Assembly: GCA_964016985.1 (NCBI GenBank)
Contig: OZ024826.1
Coordinates: 74,201,182-74,265,181 of the forward strand
DNA: 64,000 nucleotides
Source: Anodontia alba
Lineage: Eukaryota; Mollusca; Bivalvia; Lucinida; Lucinidae
Direction of reading: 5' to 3'
The notes under the pieces: generated by a model
Database searches by the model: none
The model's input: only the letters and a program-made list of their open reading frames with translations
What the model was told of the DNA's origin: nothing
Position numbers and translations under genes: made by a program
In this document: positions 21,501 to 30,694 of the stretch, one piece after another
How the letters are laid out: each line of letters starts with the position of its first letter
Position numbering within the stretch: the stretch's first letter is position 1

Positions 21501-24500
21501 CCATTTTAAAAAAAGGTAGAAAATCTACCAAATTTATCAAGTTGCTTTAAAAGAGACTGTTCTGTTTGTTAAGAGACATTTATGGCAAGCCGTTTTACTA
21601 TTCATTATGCAAAATGAATGCCTTATATATTATATCAGATATCTTTTACAGGGTATAAGATAACTTATATAGGATGCAAGATATCTGAATCAATATCAGG
21701 TAGCTTATATCCTATATTAGATATGTCCTATATATAAAATATCTGATATATTAGATGTCTTATTTAATTCCACATATAACATATCTTATTTACCATAAAG
21801 ATATCTTATTTGTTAAACAAGATATCTTATTTGTTAAACAAGATATCTTATATATCAATATAAATATCTGATCTACTAAATAAGATATCTGATATACTAG
21901 ATAAGATATCTTATTTAATTGAATAAATGAGCTATCTTCTATAGTATATAAGATATCTTATATTCTACATGAGATATATACCAAATAAGAAATCTTATAT
22001 GTCAAATTAGATATCGTATATGCTAAATAAGATAACTTATACAATGCGCTTTTATAAGATATCTTATTTTCTATATATCTTATATAGGATATAAGATTTC
22101 TTATTAACTGAAGAAGATATCTTAAATGCTATATTAGATATCTTATATGTTTTAGCAATTCAGATATTTTAAATGTTATATCAGATATCTTCTATAAATT
22201 GGAGGTAAAATAAAAAAAAAAAAAAAACAATAAACACAACTAACAATTGTAGCTTCCTCAGGGAGAAACTTTCGCCAAAGTGGCCGACTAAGAAATATCA
22301 CAACATCTCCAAAATCTGTAAATCGAAAATCTTTAGTTCATAAAAAGCCATTAAACTCATCAGCTTAAACACGGTCGTTCGTGGCACCCATGTCTAAAAG
22401 TAAGTGAGATTTATTCGTTTTATGCGTTCATGACGTGAATAAATTTTCCATTCAGAGGAGATTTTATTGTTAACTAGAAAAAAATATAAAATGTGGTTTT
22501 GCATTTTTTGTGTCGAATACAACCCCAAAACGTCAAATTCGGGCTAACTTTTTGGGTTTTAATTTTTTTGTCCGGCTTTCTGTTAACAAAGTTAAGCCTC
22601 GTAACAGTTCGAATACTTACGCTTTTCACACGAAAAGATGCGACAATACGCATGCGAAAAATACCGTGGATCGAGTTGACGGGCTCGATAGAGATGCGAA
22701 ATGATGAAGGATTGAACTGTCTAATGAATACTTGCGAGTCTAAATGACCATGTTCGCGTTGACCATAAAAACACGGTGACCATCCTGATAGAGAAACAGC
22801 ACGCATTGATAATCCGAGGGCGATTGGTTACCAGTCGAGTCTGTTCGGACCTTTTCGTGTACATCAAGCTAGTTTTATATACCCATATATGATAACTGCT
22901 ATATTTCACTAAATCAGATATTTTATTAACTGATTAAGATATCTGATAAACTATATTAGATATCTATTATAGTATATCAGATGTCACATTTATGTATTTA
23001 TCTTATAAATCATATATCTTATTTGCATTTGCATATAAGATATCTTATTTGCTAAGTCAGATATCTTATTTAACATACAAGATATCTAATATGTTATATT
23101 AGATATATTATTTAACATATAAGATGTCTTTTCTAGTTTCTTATAAAATATCTAATATGTTATATATCTTAAATATTTATCAAATTGAATTAAATGAAGC
23201 CTCCTATCATATTTATATCTAATATAGTATATATTATATCTGACAAATCCTTCATTAGATAGCTGATCTGTTTGAAAATCAGATATCTTATTTATTAATT
23301 CATATATCTGATATCTTGTATAAAATACCTAATAAAGCATATCAAATATATTATATAACATATAAGATATCTTGTATAGCATATAAGATATCTTATATAG
23401 CATATACGATATCTGATATAGCATATAAGATATCTTAATTGACATATAAGATATCTTCATTATGTAAAATGTCTTATTTATATAAGTTTTTTTTTTGTAT
23501 AAGAGATCTTATATAACATATCAGATATCTTATATATCATATATGATATCTGATATATTAAATCCGATATATGATTTATAGTATAAATAGTAAAACGGCT
23601 TTCACAGACATTTGATATGCATGCACGCAAAGCAGGCGTATACGCACAACTCTTCGTGACAGTATGTATAACGCACCACCTCTGAAACTAAACCGAGGTA
23701 ATCTGTTTAAATGATACCGTGTCTAAATTTAGCCGTTAGTGTACAACACGACAAATCTTCAGGCCCACGCTATCTGAGCATGCATAGATCAGCGGTAAAC
23801 ATGAGCAATGCGGCCTGGGCTAACGCAATTCTTAATTTATGAATTTTCGTAGGAAGATCTGCGACTACAAAAGCATTCGTAAGTCGTTAGTACGTCATAC
23901 ATGGTTATTCTCTTTGGCCAGAAACAACAGTCAGTCGCTACAAGCCTTTTGAGCAAGGGAACAAATGACTTGCAGTGACAAAGCGTGGACCTTTGTATCT
24001 AAAGAAAATCTGAAAATGTCTAACTCTTAAAGGAAATATAAGGAAGGAACAATTTAAGTCAAACATATCGCTTTCTTATCTGGACCGCTTTTGCTTTACC
24101 TAGTGTTCTAGGGTCTTGTATCAAATTAATTGCGACAGAATTTTGTATTATATGCGAGGTTATATAATGTCAGGTGAGAACAAAAATAGACTATATGATC
24201 ACATATGAATTTTATGTTTTGACAGCTTCTGTGCTTCTCGTATAGTTGCCTATATGTATCCTTTGATCCATTATAAAGTAATGGGCCCGTTACATGTACA
24301 GATAAATATATAATCTGGCCAATATCGTGACAAAAACGTATGTGAACTGAATATGCTTAGACCAGACTGCACAAGCATAGTTTTATTACAGCGCACGCAG
24401 TTCGCCAGTATTTAACAGTTCTTTTATTAGAGGAATTAATCCGTCTGAAGAGTCTGTCTTTGTGACGTCACAACCTATATGTCCGACTGGCATGGATTTC

Positions 24501-27500
24501 CGCTCTTGCTCGGCTATGAAAAGACCATAGCCCCGAATATGATGGCTAGTAAAATGAATTTGTTGTTTGTTGTTTGTTGTTTTTTTCCTATTTTTCCATG
24601 AAAGCATATGTTGTGAGTACTAATTAGAAGCACAACGGCGGTCGAAAACCAGTTTTTGTGAACAAATAAGCTGATGCACTTCTGAGTACCCCAAAATACC
24701 GTATTTGACCTAATTACCGCACATACCCCTATAAGCGCACATCAGGCAATTCCGTAGTCTTCAAAATACAGCCAGTGTACTTTTCGTCTACTTGTTGATT
24801 AAGGCATATGTTGTGGGAATCCATTTGAATCGCATCGACTTGTCGATGCAATTCAAAGGAGTACCCGCAACCTATGCTACAACATATGCTCTAATAGAGA
24901 AAATCAGGGAAATAAAACACAACAACATCGCATAAGCATCATTTGATAAATCCTTCGCTGATCAGTTTTAAGTGTTCCCTTAGTACATATTTTGCAAGTT
25001 TCCCAAATATTTTCCGAGAAAACCCTAAGCGCACAGTGCAGTAATTAGGACGAATACGGTATGTTAATCTCGGAGAAGAAAAAAAGAAAATATTGAAAAA
25101 AGTACCTTCTTAGGAGCTGGGAAATCGAGAGAAAAAATGAGAATCAGATAAAAAAAACGATCTTATCTTTTGTAAACAGCAATAAACTTTTTTTTTGCTT
25201 TCAGTCCCTGCTGCAATCCTGGGCCTAATTTACATTTACGGCCGACATAAATATATTAAAGGGTATATCCAAGAGGCGGACAAAAGGTAAGCTTGAATGT
25301 TAATATTTTTGGATAACACTGATAAGTAGTTTGAAAACGGACACTCAAACAGTGCTAACACGTAGGTTAGAGCAACTCTTTATTTTTCTCACGGTCTCAA
25401 ACTGCGGGAACATTTTGAAGATTTCACAAGTTTTGAGTTGGAACCGGTTGCAATGTGTAATATGTCAATTTCTGAAAATCACTTGGTTTAAACTGTGTTT
25501 TATGTATATAGCACGTAAAAACAAAAAGCTACAACACATTTAAGTACAAATATTGGATGCAAACAAGAATTGAAAAAAGGAGTCATTCAGCTTACATGAT
25601 GTCAACTCTATACTAGTATCTAACAGTCCATGGTCATGAGTCAGTGAACAGTAAACAAAATAGCAAATGGTGCAACATTTCGTTATTACAATTACAGACT
25701 TCATGAAAAGAATCAGGTAAGTGAAAGAAGATAGGATAAATCCGACTAACTATGAATATATTGGAAACAAAAGTAAGTTACAAAGACTATTTACGAAGAA
25801 AACAAGGACGACAGGAAAGCAGTCCAAAGTATTTACAGCCGTTTCTGTGTTCGAGTTGATCATAAGGCGTATATAATAGCGGAATAGTGTACATATCAAA
25901 TTCATTTCTGAGTTATGTTGTATCTTCTGACATATACATTTGGTCAGATCATTTCTGGGTTCTAATTTACATAGGGGCGTAAATAATTTACTCTCCTTTC
26001 GGTATGTTTTGGAAAGTCGTTTTTTGTCTGGTGCTTACACAGAAGAAGTTTTGTTTGTGTTGAGGTTTTACGGCCCAGTCAACCCTATGGGGTCATGTCG
26101 AGCGCGGTCAATTTACCTAACCACACGTTTACTGGGCAGGTTTAGTCCTCTAAGCGGTTAACCAGTATTGTGCACATTCTTTCGCCAGAAACTGACAACT
26201 GCCCTTCTTGAATCAGCGGAAGGGACAGAATGACCGTAGAAAATATTTCATGATCAATCTCCACGAAAGAATGTTGCCGACCTGGGCGGGTGTTGAACCC
26301 GCGACCTCCTGGTCTCCAGTCGGACGGCGCATCCACCGAGGTTTTTGTGTATAGATATTTACGACAAATGATTAAATCTTGGCAAAAGTTTGCACAGAAG
26401 AAGTACATTTGCAAACTTTTGCCACGATTTAATCATTTGTCGTAAATATCTATACACAAAAAGTTTTACTCTAGTCATAAGTTTAAAAAAATGAAATTTT
26501 CACAGTATTGTCATGAAACATTTAATTAAAAATCAGCAAAGAAAAAAATCATTTTATTATATAAATTGCATAGGTCGGACCTATTTTTGGCCATAAATTT
26601 AAATTTAGAGTAAATATTTGAGAACAAAACACAGAAACAGAAAAGACAAATGGTTTCTGATTAGATACGGTCAGTCAGAACAAAATATTTTCATTTAAAT
26701 ATCGCCAAAACTCAAGCAAAAAAAAAAAAAAAAAAGTCTTTCTGAGTTATGTCGAAAGGACAGTGGGTTCGAATCATTTCTTGGTTCTCTTATCTTATGG
26801 TATATATGGCGTCTTTCCGAGTGATGTCCAAAGGACAGTAGGTTCGAATCATGTCTTGGTTCTAACTTATCTTGCGGTGTATATGATTTAGGTTCGAATG
26901 ATTTCTGGGTTCTAGCGTAGCTTGCGGCATATATAATTAAGATTCGAATCATTTCTTGGTTATAACTTACCTTGCATGGTATATAATTTAGGTTTGAGAA
27001 TCCTTTTTGCTTTCTAACTTACCTTGCGGCGTATATAATAGGTCAAAATAATTTCTAGTTCCATACTGAGATTGTTGCGTATATTTGAGAATCTTTTCTT
27101 GGTTATGGTATATTTTTTGGGACGTTTTCAGTAGATCATATTCTAAGCTTGGATGCTAACATATCTTGCAGCGTTTATAAAAAGTCAGAAGTATGTCTAT
27201 CTTACAGCATATATAATAAGTCAGACTCATATTGAGGTTCTGACTGACGATGTATGTTATAGGTCGGAATCATTTTTTGCGGCAAACATAATATAAGGTC
27301 TGAAAATTTTCTTATTCTGTACTTATCTTGCGACGTATATAATAGGTTAGGTTAATCTCTGGGCTCTGACTTTCTTTGCGGCCTATATAATTGACCAGAA
27401 TCATTCCTGGTTTCTTACTTACCTTGCATCTGGTAGGTAAAATAACTTACTAAGTTCGTACATGTACTTTGAAGCAGCGTACAATGTAATAAGTCAGAAT

Positions 27501-30013
27501 AGTTATTTTATTTACATTTATCACGCCTGGTAAACTATCACAGGTACCTCCGGCGGAGATACTGATTATCGGTTGTGACAGGGGTCCGGAGCTGCCTGTG
27601 ATGGTCAAAATATAGCTAAAATAATATAGGTGTTCATCATTTTTGACAAAATACAAAATAGCCAGGGAGTTGATTAAAAATTGAAAAGTGCTATTCGACC
27701 CTTAAAGACATAAAGTTTTGTCACACGGCATATCCCCCAGAACTTTCTATATTTACCAAAGATACGACCTTTGAAGTGGCTTCGAAGTCAGCCCGAAGTA
27801 CTCGAAACAGAAAAAGATCGATCGTTTTTGGTTCAAAATGCGGATATCTTGCATATGAATTTGTTTATCTCGGTACACTGATGTAAAGTAAACCTGCTTG
27901 CCTGAATACAGATATCGATAAACTCCAAATAAGGCTGGATTCTTCAAAAACAGCTGGAGGTGCCTGTGACGTCGTAGAGGTGCCTGTGAGGTAAAGAAAT
28001 ATAATGCAAATCTGAAGAGTCAGTGCAGCTGCAAATATTGATATAATTCTTCTCTAGATTACTGCCTGGAAAGAATCATTCATTCAGCGTCGCAATAAGC
28101 TATCATAATGTGTATGCCATGAATTTCCATGTTAAAGTTATAAAACATAATCTCGAAGAATTATTGACGCTTTTGAGTTAGATTGTTATATAATGCTCAC
28201 TGAAGTAAGACTTTTTTTCTTGAATGGTGATAACTGTAATCGGGAAGTGCTGCCTGTTAGTCATTCCAACTTGTAGAAAATTGTCTTTGCTCAATATATC
28301 ACACGCCATGCCAGCTACACATACGGTGTACCAAAAGTATAAAAATGCCTATGCCTGTCGCCGTAAATTATGACGCAATTCGAGCATTACCGGAACACCT
28401 AAAATAACCTACGTTGTTGACCCTTTTGGTAACTCGTATGCGTATCGCTCGCATGTGTCGTATGACGCTCGCTGTATGTGTTGTTGTTGTTTTGTTTCTT
28501 TACGTCCACTGTAAACAACTAAAATCATGGCGGGACTGTCAGTTAACCTAACCACACTATTCCTGGGCAGGCTTAGACCTCCTAAGGGGTTAACCGGTAA
28601 TAAGTGAACATACTTTCGTCAGTAACTGACAACTGCCCTTCTCATGATAACTAGCATTTAATAATCATTTTCCGATCTGGTTGTATGTTTAATCAATCAA
28701 GTACAGCCACAGCTGATTCACTTACTTAACTTTTCATATATATTCTTAATATAAAGTGTAAAACACGACCTTAGAAATCTTTTCACACCTTAAAGTTTAG
28801 GTCAGAACACGACCTTGGAAATTTCACACCTTAAAGTTAAGGTCAAAACACGACCTTGGAAATTTTACGCTTTAAAGTTAAGTTCACCTTAACTTTAAGG
28901 TGTGAAATTTTCAAGGTCGTGTTTTACACTTTATATTAAAAATATTTATAAAAAGTTAAGGAACTGAATCAGTTGTGGAAAACTAAAAAACAGAGCGAAA
29001 ATGATTATTACCTAGTTTTCATGATACAAAATTACCTCCCTTAAAGTTAAGGTGAGCTAAATTTTAAGGAATGATTGTTGTCCTGGGCTAGAAAATCGAC
29101 ACATACATGGGGAACAACCTACGATCACGTGATTCTAAAAATAAAATAATCTCGATACCTGTAAGAAAATGAGTTATATCTCAAGTCTTACAAGGCCGAT
29201 TTTAATTTTGTAAAATGCATGTACCCTGAAGTGGCTTCTGTTTTCAGCGAATGTCAAAGTTAAATAAAAATATATGTCAGTGTCATGTCTTCAAATATGG
29301 CCAACAGACGTTGTTACTCTTGAAAATCTGTCCCTGAAATGATGTTTCTCCGTCAAAACATCGCTATATTTGGCAGCAGCGATATTTTCCCGACATATTG
29401 GCTACAAAACACTCAATACGTTGCTCCCCTGTGAATGGATATCAGTTCACCTTAATCGTAAATAAACATGACTGATGAATCAGTGATTACTGAAATTTTC
29501 TGTTCCATCTCGAAAACATATATTTTTTGACTCCCTTCAACCCAACTTGTATATAGTAAAACTAGGGTTTAAAGGGGTAGACATTATTTTTCTTATTTGT
29601 GCTCAAAAACATAGATTGTGGGTACTCGTTAGGACCGCCTCGCCGAGGTGGTTCTAACGAGTACCCACAATCTATGCTTTGAGCAGAAATTTGAAAAAAA
29701 TATCAGAATTTTTATCTGAAAACTTTCAGTTTTTGGTAGTGAAATTTTCAATATATTTGAAAAGGCGTGTTTTCGTAATGTCTACTTAAAGGCATTGGAC
29801 ACTTTGTTGAGATGCTTTAGATGGATGTTTCGTATACTAATCCAATTTTTATTATTTTTTTAATATAGGATTCCGGGTTTCTGGATCAGCATCAATGCCA
29901 TGAAAGGGTTGTTTGGCCTCTGTGCTGTCGGCATGCTCAACACTGTTCTCAAGTCTTATGCAGGGATTGACATTGTTACAGTTATGTTAGACAAATATTA
30001 CGGAACTAACTAA
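12006..30013 (+). CDS. MAPEG family enzyme, MGST2/LTC4S-like (five exons, alternative exon 2)
   Basis: Coding exons 12006-12075, 18317-18416 (or 19289-19388), 21223-21287, 25205-25286 and 29869-30013 join without a frame break into 153 codons; intron phases are 1, 2, 1, 2. MAPEG proteins are trimeric four-helix membrane enzymes of the ER and nuclear envelope that use glutathione (MGST2, LTC4 synthase) or bind arachidonate (FLAP). Helix 1 is residues 5-23, with a polar loop at 24-57, helix 2 about 61-77, helix 3 about 80-92 and helix 4 about 108-132. Signature NGPPEF...RAQQN..EF keeps R55, N59 and E62, aligning with LTC4S R51, N55 and E58; LTC4S Y59 is F63 here, as in MGST2. GRHKYIKGY...R keeps Y95, Y99 and R106 (LTC4S Y93, Y97, R104); the R106 codon is split by intron 4. 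Length matches MGST2 (147 aa). MGST2 is the best name; LTC4S cannot be excluded. Confidence 0.88.
12276..12591. mobile_element. Pogo-like MITE, family Q, intron 1
   Basis: Starts tacagtcgaacctcgttatc and ends cgagataacgagagtcgact. It shares the interior gtggaaaagaggagaaattg and cagctctgatatgtcgagg with the copy at 2322, in inverted orientation. Confidence 0.75.
12857..12953. mobile_element. Palindromic MITE, gctagcattctacg family
   Basis: Arms cccagctagcattctacgta and tgcgtagaatgctgactggg are inverted repeats. The interior ggccgtcag-ctaccctgacgggccgatgacggcccg forms a second stem. A second copy lies at 40877-40981. Confidence 0.8.
12953..13013. repeat. (ATCT)n microsatellite
   Basis: Uninterrupted tetranucleotide tract of about 15 units abutting the palindromic MITE; it probably expanded at the insertion edge. 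Confidence 0.95.
13206..13481. mobile_element. Fold-back MITE, family C (diverged copy)
   Basis: Ends catcacaaaaacatgtctat and gaataggcttgttctcataa are the diverged inverted ends of the family best seen at 31988-32262. The centre is the family B hairpin stem (gggtactcgttagaaccgcc, then its complement). Confidence 0.75.
13553..13902. mobile_element. MITE family R (ctcgaac type)
   Basis: Starts tataacctcaatggctcgaac and ends agccattgaggttcgactgta. The centre carries the hairpin cattagaatcgcctcatcga-ggcgattctaatg, a version of the family B stem. Related copies are at 30070, 39980 and 49186. Confidence 0.75.
13969..14033. repeat. Hairpin family A copy
   Basis: Palindrome gatcagatgccgc-gttct-gcggcgtctgatc within caaatagtgtag...ctacactgtttg. 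See the finding on tip variation. Confidence 0.85.
14155..14250. repeat. Long-armed hairpin A relative
   Basis: The outer arms gcgcagtctggtcagagtc and gacggatcagactgcgc are near-complementary; the interior (about 60 bases) is unrelated. Resembles the copy at 57624-57686. Confidence 0.5.
14340..14530. repeat. Interspersed repeat with aaaggggt / agagtagacc motif
   Basis: Shares tagagtagaccttttt, aaggaaataatttgcacccc and cttttcagaagag with the repeats at 21326-21515 and 43686-43975. Confidence 0.55.
14577..14630. repeat. Hairpin family A copy without a tip
   Basis: The stem gacccagatcagacgcgtct-gatctgggtc is a nearly perfect palindrome with no loop; gcaaatag and ctgtttgc bound it. Confidence 0.85.
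15028..15136. mobile_element. Palindromic MITE, cgggcacatg family
   Basis: Starts acccgacgggcacatgttg and ends catgtgccagctggga; the interior is built of aacgtcgcttcaacgc-type inverted sequence. The much more perfect copy is at 49284-49393. Confidence 0.75.
15380..16244 (-). pseudogene. Mariner transposase fragment, copy 1
   Basis: Carries the helix-turn-helix part (VKDIASCTGISEGSVQSILK), an altered copy of the first catalytic block (DYETWVHMF where GDETWVHM is expected), HDNASSHKCEVVKSF (second Asp) and SPGLSPCDFFLFPRLK (third Asp). Relative to copy 2 it lacks about 25 bp (ending the LLTEEQKTQR segment) and about 60 bp near the C-terminus, and it is frameshifted. The spacing from the second to the third Asp fits DD34D mariners. 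Confidence 0.85.
16348..17225 (-). pseudogene. Mariner transposase fragment, copy 2
   Basis: The most complete copy: RWVPHLLTEEQKTQR, LLTGDETWVHMSEHK, and then, after frame breaks, SPELSPCDFFLFPMLK. It lacks the N-terminal domain and is interrupted by frameshifts near 16780 and 16545. Confidence 0.85.
17345..17640 (-). pseudogene. Mariner transposase fragment, copy 3 (C-terminal)
   Basis: Covers only the HLLHDN...SPDLSPCDFF region, then breaks off at about 17640, where a duplicated 5' mariner segment begins. Confidence 0.8.
17830..17983 (-). pseudogene. Mariner transposase N-terminus
   Basis: The start codon is at 17983 (minus strand). It reads MDQKTEIRSNI, an in-frame stop, then CRIRLNIDSKQIFNELCGIY and ISMRTVFRWVKTF: the first DNA-binding helix set of a mariner transposase. 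It runs straight into an inverted-terminus sequence instead of the rest of the gene. Confidence 0.75.
18317..18416 (+). CDS. MAPEG gene 1, exon 2a
   Basis: 100 nt, entering in phase 1 and leaving in phase 2. Encodes MAATEVVVCREKYKVKAPEM and then NGPPEFMRAVRA. Acceptor ccacag, donor gtacgt. This is the cytosolic loop and the start of helix 2. A dinucleotide CA tract follows 54 bases after the donor. Confidence 0.88.
18470..18548 (+). repeat. (CA)n microsatellite beside exon 2a
   Basis: About 39 uninterrupted CA units, starting 54 bases downstream of the exon 2a donor in the sense orientation of the gene. Confidence 0.97.
18712..18816. repeat. Hairpin family B, complete copy
   Basis: Arms cttatctctccacgaaaaca-tatgttgtgggtactcatta and their complement (taatgagcaccacaacat, ttgttgtggagaaataag) with the tip gcgcctcctcgggcgc. 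About 45-bp arms with a few mismatches. Confidence 0.85.
18903..19115. mobile_element. Element E carrying hairpin A (18999-19065)
   Basis: Starts agcattgacagcactggttg, then gtctctgattgcagg. Includes hairpin A (gcaaacagtgcagacccaga ... tctgcaatgtttgc) and ends near ttctgacgtcacagcg. The same package in other orientations lies at 31500-31735 and 40690-41225. Confidence 0.65.
19289..19388 (+). CDS. MAPEG gene 1, alternative exon 2b
   Basis: 100 nt with the same entry phase (1) and exit phase (2) as exon 2a. Encodes MAATEVAVRRRKYKIDAPEI and then NGPPDFVRAMRA. Acceptor tctcacag, donor gtaggtc. It is 24 of 33 residues identical to 2a. Including both exons would add 100 nt and shift the frame, so the two must be mutually exclusive. 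An ATG at 19252 is open and in frame into the exon; a transcript starting there would make a protein lacking helix 1. Confidence 0.82.
19560..19655. repeat. Diverged hairpin A copy
   Basis: Recognised by ggcaaacagtgtggaccctg, then cagacactgcgttctgctgg, and gcactgtttgc. The stem is partly broken. Confidence 0.6.
19855..20171. repeat. G- and C-tracts
   Basis: A G-run near 19857-19877 and a C-run with CA tail near 20122-20171, 250 bases apart. They are potential slippage or assembly-error sites. Confidence 0.85.
20390..20940 (+). repeat. Interspersed repeat D
   Basis: Shares long segments with the reverse complement of 42365-43205 (tttcgacatttctcggaaag, ttgtcttttctgtttctgtg, acaagcagaacttgttgaaa, ttacgacaaatggttttgca, ttaagcgccaagcaaa), and partly with 26470-26760. 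Not assignable to a transposon class. Confidence 0.7.
21223..21287 (+). CDS. MAPEG gene 1, exon 3
   Basis: 65 nt; phase 2 in, phase 1 out. Encodes QNSLEFGVPLVLWMAGIFFH and P: helix 2 with the conserved Asn and Glu. The paralogue exon is two codons longer. Confidence 0.88.
21326..21515. repeat. Interspersed repeat (aaaggggtctacc)
   Basis: Holds an inverted pair, aaaaaggaaagaactt and aattctttcctttttg, and shares motifs with 14340-14530 and 43686-43975. Confidence 0.5.
21587..23601. mobile_element. TIR element P2 with GATATC arrays, in MAPEG intron 3
   Basis: The inverted ends aagccgttttactatt (left) and aatagtaaaacggctt (right) enclose two arms (about 21625-22195 and 22905-23590) made of the palindrome AAGATATCTT and variants. 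Spacing is 21 bases from motif to motif in the clean stretches (21799-21925; 23367-23450). The core (about 22200-22905) is unique, less AT-rich and has no protein I recognise; a poly-A run sits at its left edge. No target duplication is obvious. The sequence is unrelated to P1 and P3 apart from the layout. Confidence 0.7.
23605..24590. other. No recognised feature
   Basis: Intronic sequence with no supported exon, RNA or repeat. Confidence 0.4.
24595..24895. repeat. Two hairpin B relatives
   Basis: First: a degenerate copy at about 24595-24690 (tccatgaaagcatatgttgt). Second: 24795-24895, a cleaner fold-back with gaatccatttgaatcgcatc and the tip gacttgtcgatgc, then attcaaaggagtacccgcaac. The stem sequence differs from other copies but pairing is kept. 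Confidence 0.65.
25205..25286 (+). CDS. MAPEG gene 1, exon 4
   Basis: 82 nt; phase 1 in, phase 2 out. Encodes PAAILGLIYIYGRHKY and then IKGYIQEADK: helix 3 and the active-site loop. The Arg codon that matches LTC4S R104 is split between this exon (AG) and the next (G). Confidence 0.9.
26053..26343 (-). mobile_element. tRNA-derived SINE
   Basis: Reverse complement of the copy at 60261, from tttgtgttgaggttttacgg to gcatccaccgagg. It lacks the last bases of the tRNA-like head, where it meets a 53-bp-armed palindrome. Confidence 0.85.
26342..26462. repeat. Near-perfect palindrome, 53-bp arms
   Basis: The arm at 26342-26394 (tttttgtgtatagatattta, then cgacaaatgattaaatcttg, then gcaaaagtttgca) is complementary to 26410-26462 with a single mismatch visible; the spacer is 15 bases. 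The arm sequence belongs to repeat D. Confidence 0.92.
26463..26760 (-). repeat. Repeat D fragment
   Basis: Matches the 42365-43205 copy in the segments attttaattaaaaatcagca-like, gagaacaaaacacagaaaca and cggtcagtcagaacaaaata. Confidence 0.65.
27538..27969. mobile_element. MITE with tcacaggtacctcc ends
   Basis: Left tcacaggtacctcc and right ggaggtgcctgtga are inverted repeats with one mismatch. A second partial right end, ggtgcctgtgag, follows at 27977. There is no coding potential. The transposon class is not determined. Confidence 0.65.
27990..28525. other. No recognised feature
   Basis: Intron 4 sequence of the first MAPEG gene with no supported feature. Confidence 0.4.
28535..28641 (-). 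mobile_element. SINE 3' fragment
   Basis: From gtcagttaacctaaccacac to gtaactgacaactgcccttct: the 3' half of the SINE, cut off by the fold-back element that follows. Confidence 0.75.
28642..29024. mobile_element. Fold-back element with aactttaagg palindromes
   Basis: The outer ends catgataactagcatttaat-aatcattttc and gaaaatgattatta-cctagttttcatga are inverted. The inner arms pair taatataaagtgtaaaacac-gacctt with aaggtcgtgttttacacttt-atatta. The centre repeats cacgaccttggaaattt and ccttaaagttaagg. Confidence 0.75.
29530..29780. mobile_element. Fold-back MITE, family C
   Basis: Contains agggtttaaaggggtagaca, the central hairpin gggtactcgttaggaccgcc-tcgccgaggtggttctaacg-agtaccc, and the right terminus aaggcgtgttttcgtaatg. 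The left terminus is degraded. Confidence 0.75.
29869..30013 (+). CDS. MAPEG gene 1, exon 5 (last coding)
   Basis: 145 nt; phase 2 in. Acceptor ttaatatag. Encodes helix 4 (ISINAMKGLFGLCAVGML) and the short tail YAGIDIVTVMLDKYYGTN. The paralogue ends YAGINVPEMALTHFYGTK at the same length, confirming the stop. Confidence 0.9.
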
Positions 30014-30049
30014 AGACGTTGGTTCGATTTTAATAGCTCCAGATAAGGA

Positions 30050-30062
30050 TATTTTCACCAAT
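30050..30062 (+). terminator. Possible variant polyadenylation signal of MAPEG gene 1
   Basis: ccaattaaaag lies about 45 bases after the stop codon. AATTAAA is a weak variant of AATAAA; a MITE begins directly after at 30070, so the real 3' end may be elsewhere. Confidence 0.3.
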
Positions 30063-30069
30063 TAAAAGT

Positions 30070-30436
30070 TACAGTCAAACTTCAGTGGCTCGAACATCGT
30101 TAGGACCATGGAAATGTGTTCGAGATACGGGTAGTTCGAGATACGCGTAGTTCGAGCCACTGAGATTTAATCATGGCGCCAGGTCAGGAAGCAAATGGCA
30201 ATAATTTAGGGAAAACTTTTTGATCTTCTACACAATAATGGTATGAGTGTATCATTAGAATCGCCTCGATGGGGCGATTCTAATGAGTACACACAACATA
30301 CAATTTGATGAGATAAAGAAAATTCCCCCTAAATGTTTATTTTCTTGAGCTATCGGAAGGATTTCGTAGGAACTCAAAAACGAATTAACCATGGTAAATC
30401 AGCCATCGGTGTTCGAGCTATTGAAGGTCGACTATT
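30070..30436. mobile_element. MITE family R
   Basis: Starts tacagtcaaacttcagtggc and ends gctattgaaggtcgactatt. The central hairpin cattagaatcgcctcgat-ggggcgattctaatg is complete. Confidence 0.75.
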
Positions 30437-30459
30437 AATATTTTTTTCTTATTTGTCCG

Positions 30460-30550
30460 CGATGTTACATGCTGTCGGTACCCAATAGAACCGCTTCAGC
30501 AAGGCGCTTCAGATGAGTACCCACAACATATGTTTTAGTGGATAAACAAA
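30460..30550. repeat. Hairpin family B, diverged
   Basis: Arms gtacccaatagaaccgcttc and gcgcttcagatgagtaccca, with a mismatched tip. Confidence 0.6.
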
Positions 30551-30694
30551 AAAAAAAAATCTGAATAGCCCTCTTATCTGGAGCTATGGAGTTGTGATTA
30601 CGGAATGCCATTTGAGCAGAAGGCTTCAAGAGAAATGATTCAGAACATGATAAAGAAAAAAAAGAAAAAAACGCAATTCGCAATAAGGTTTGTG

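Larger units (their letters stand above)
25640..27435. repeat. Degenerate minisatellite, period about 60 bp, interrupted
   Basis: Repeats of gcggcgtatataataggtca, gaatcatttctgggttct and aacttaccttgc recur about a dozen times, best at 26740-27430. A SINE and a large palindrome interrupt it between 26053 and 26462. Confidence 0.7.

Noticed and set aside
22474..22806. 110-codon minus-strand ORF in the core of P2
   Set aside because: No recognisable domain, overlaps plus-strand ORFs of similar length, and no start or splice context; not enough to call a transposase.
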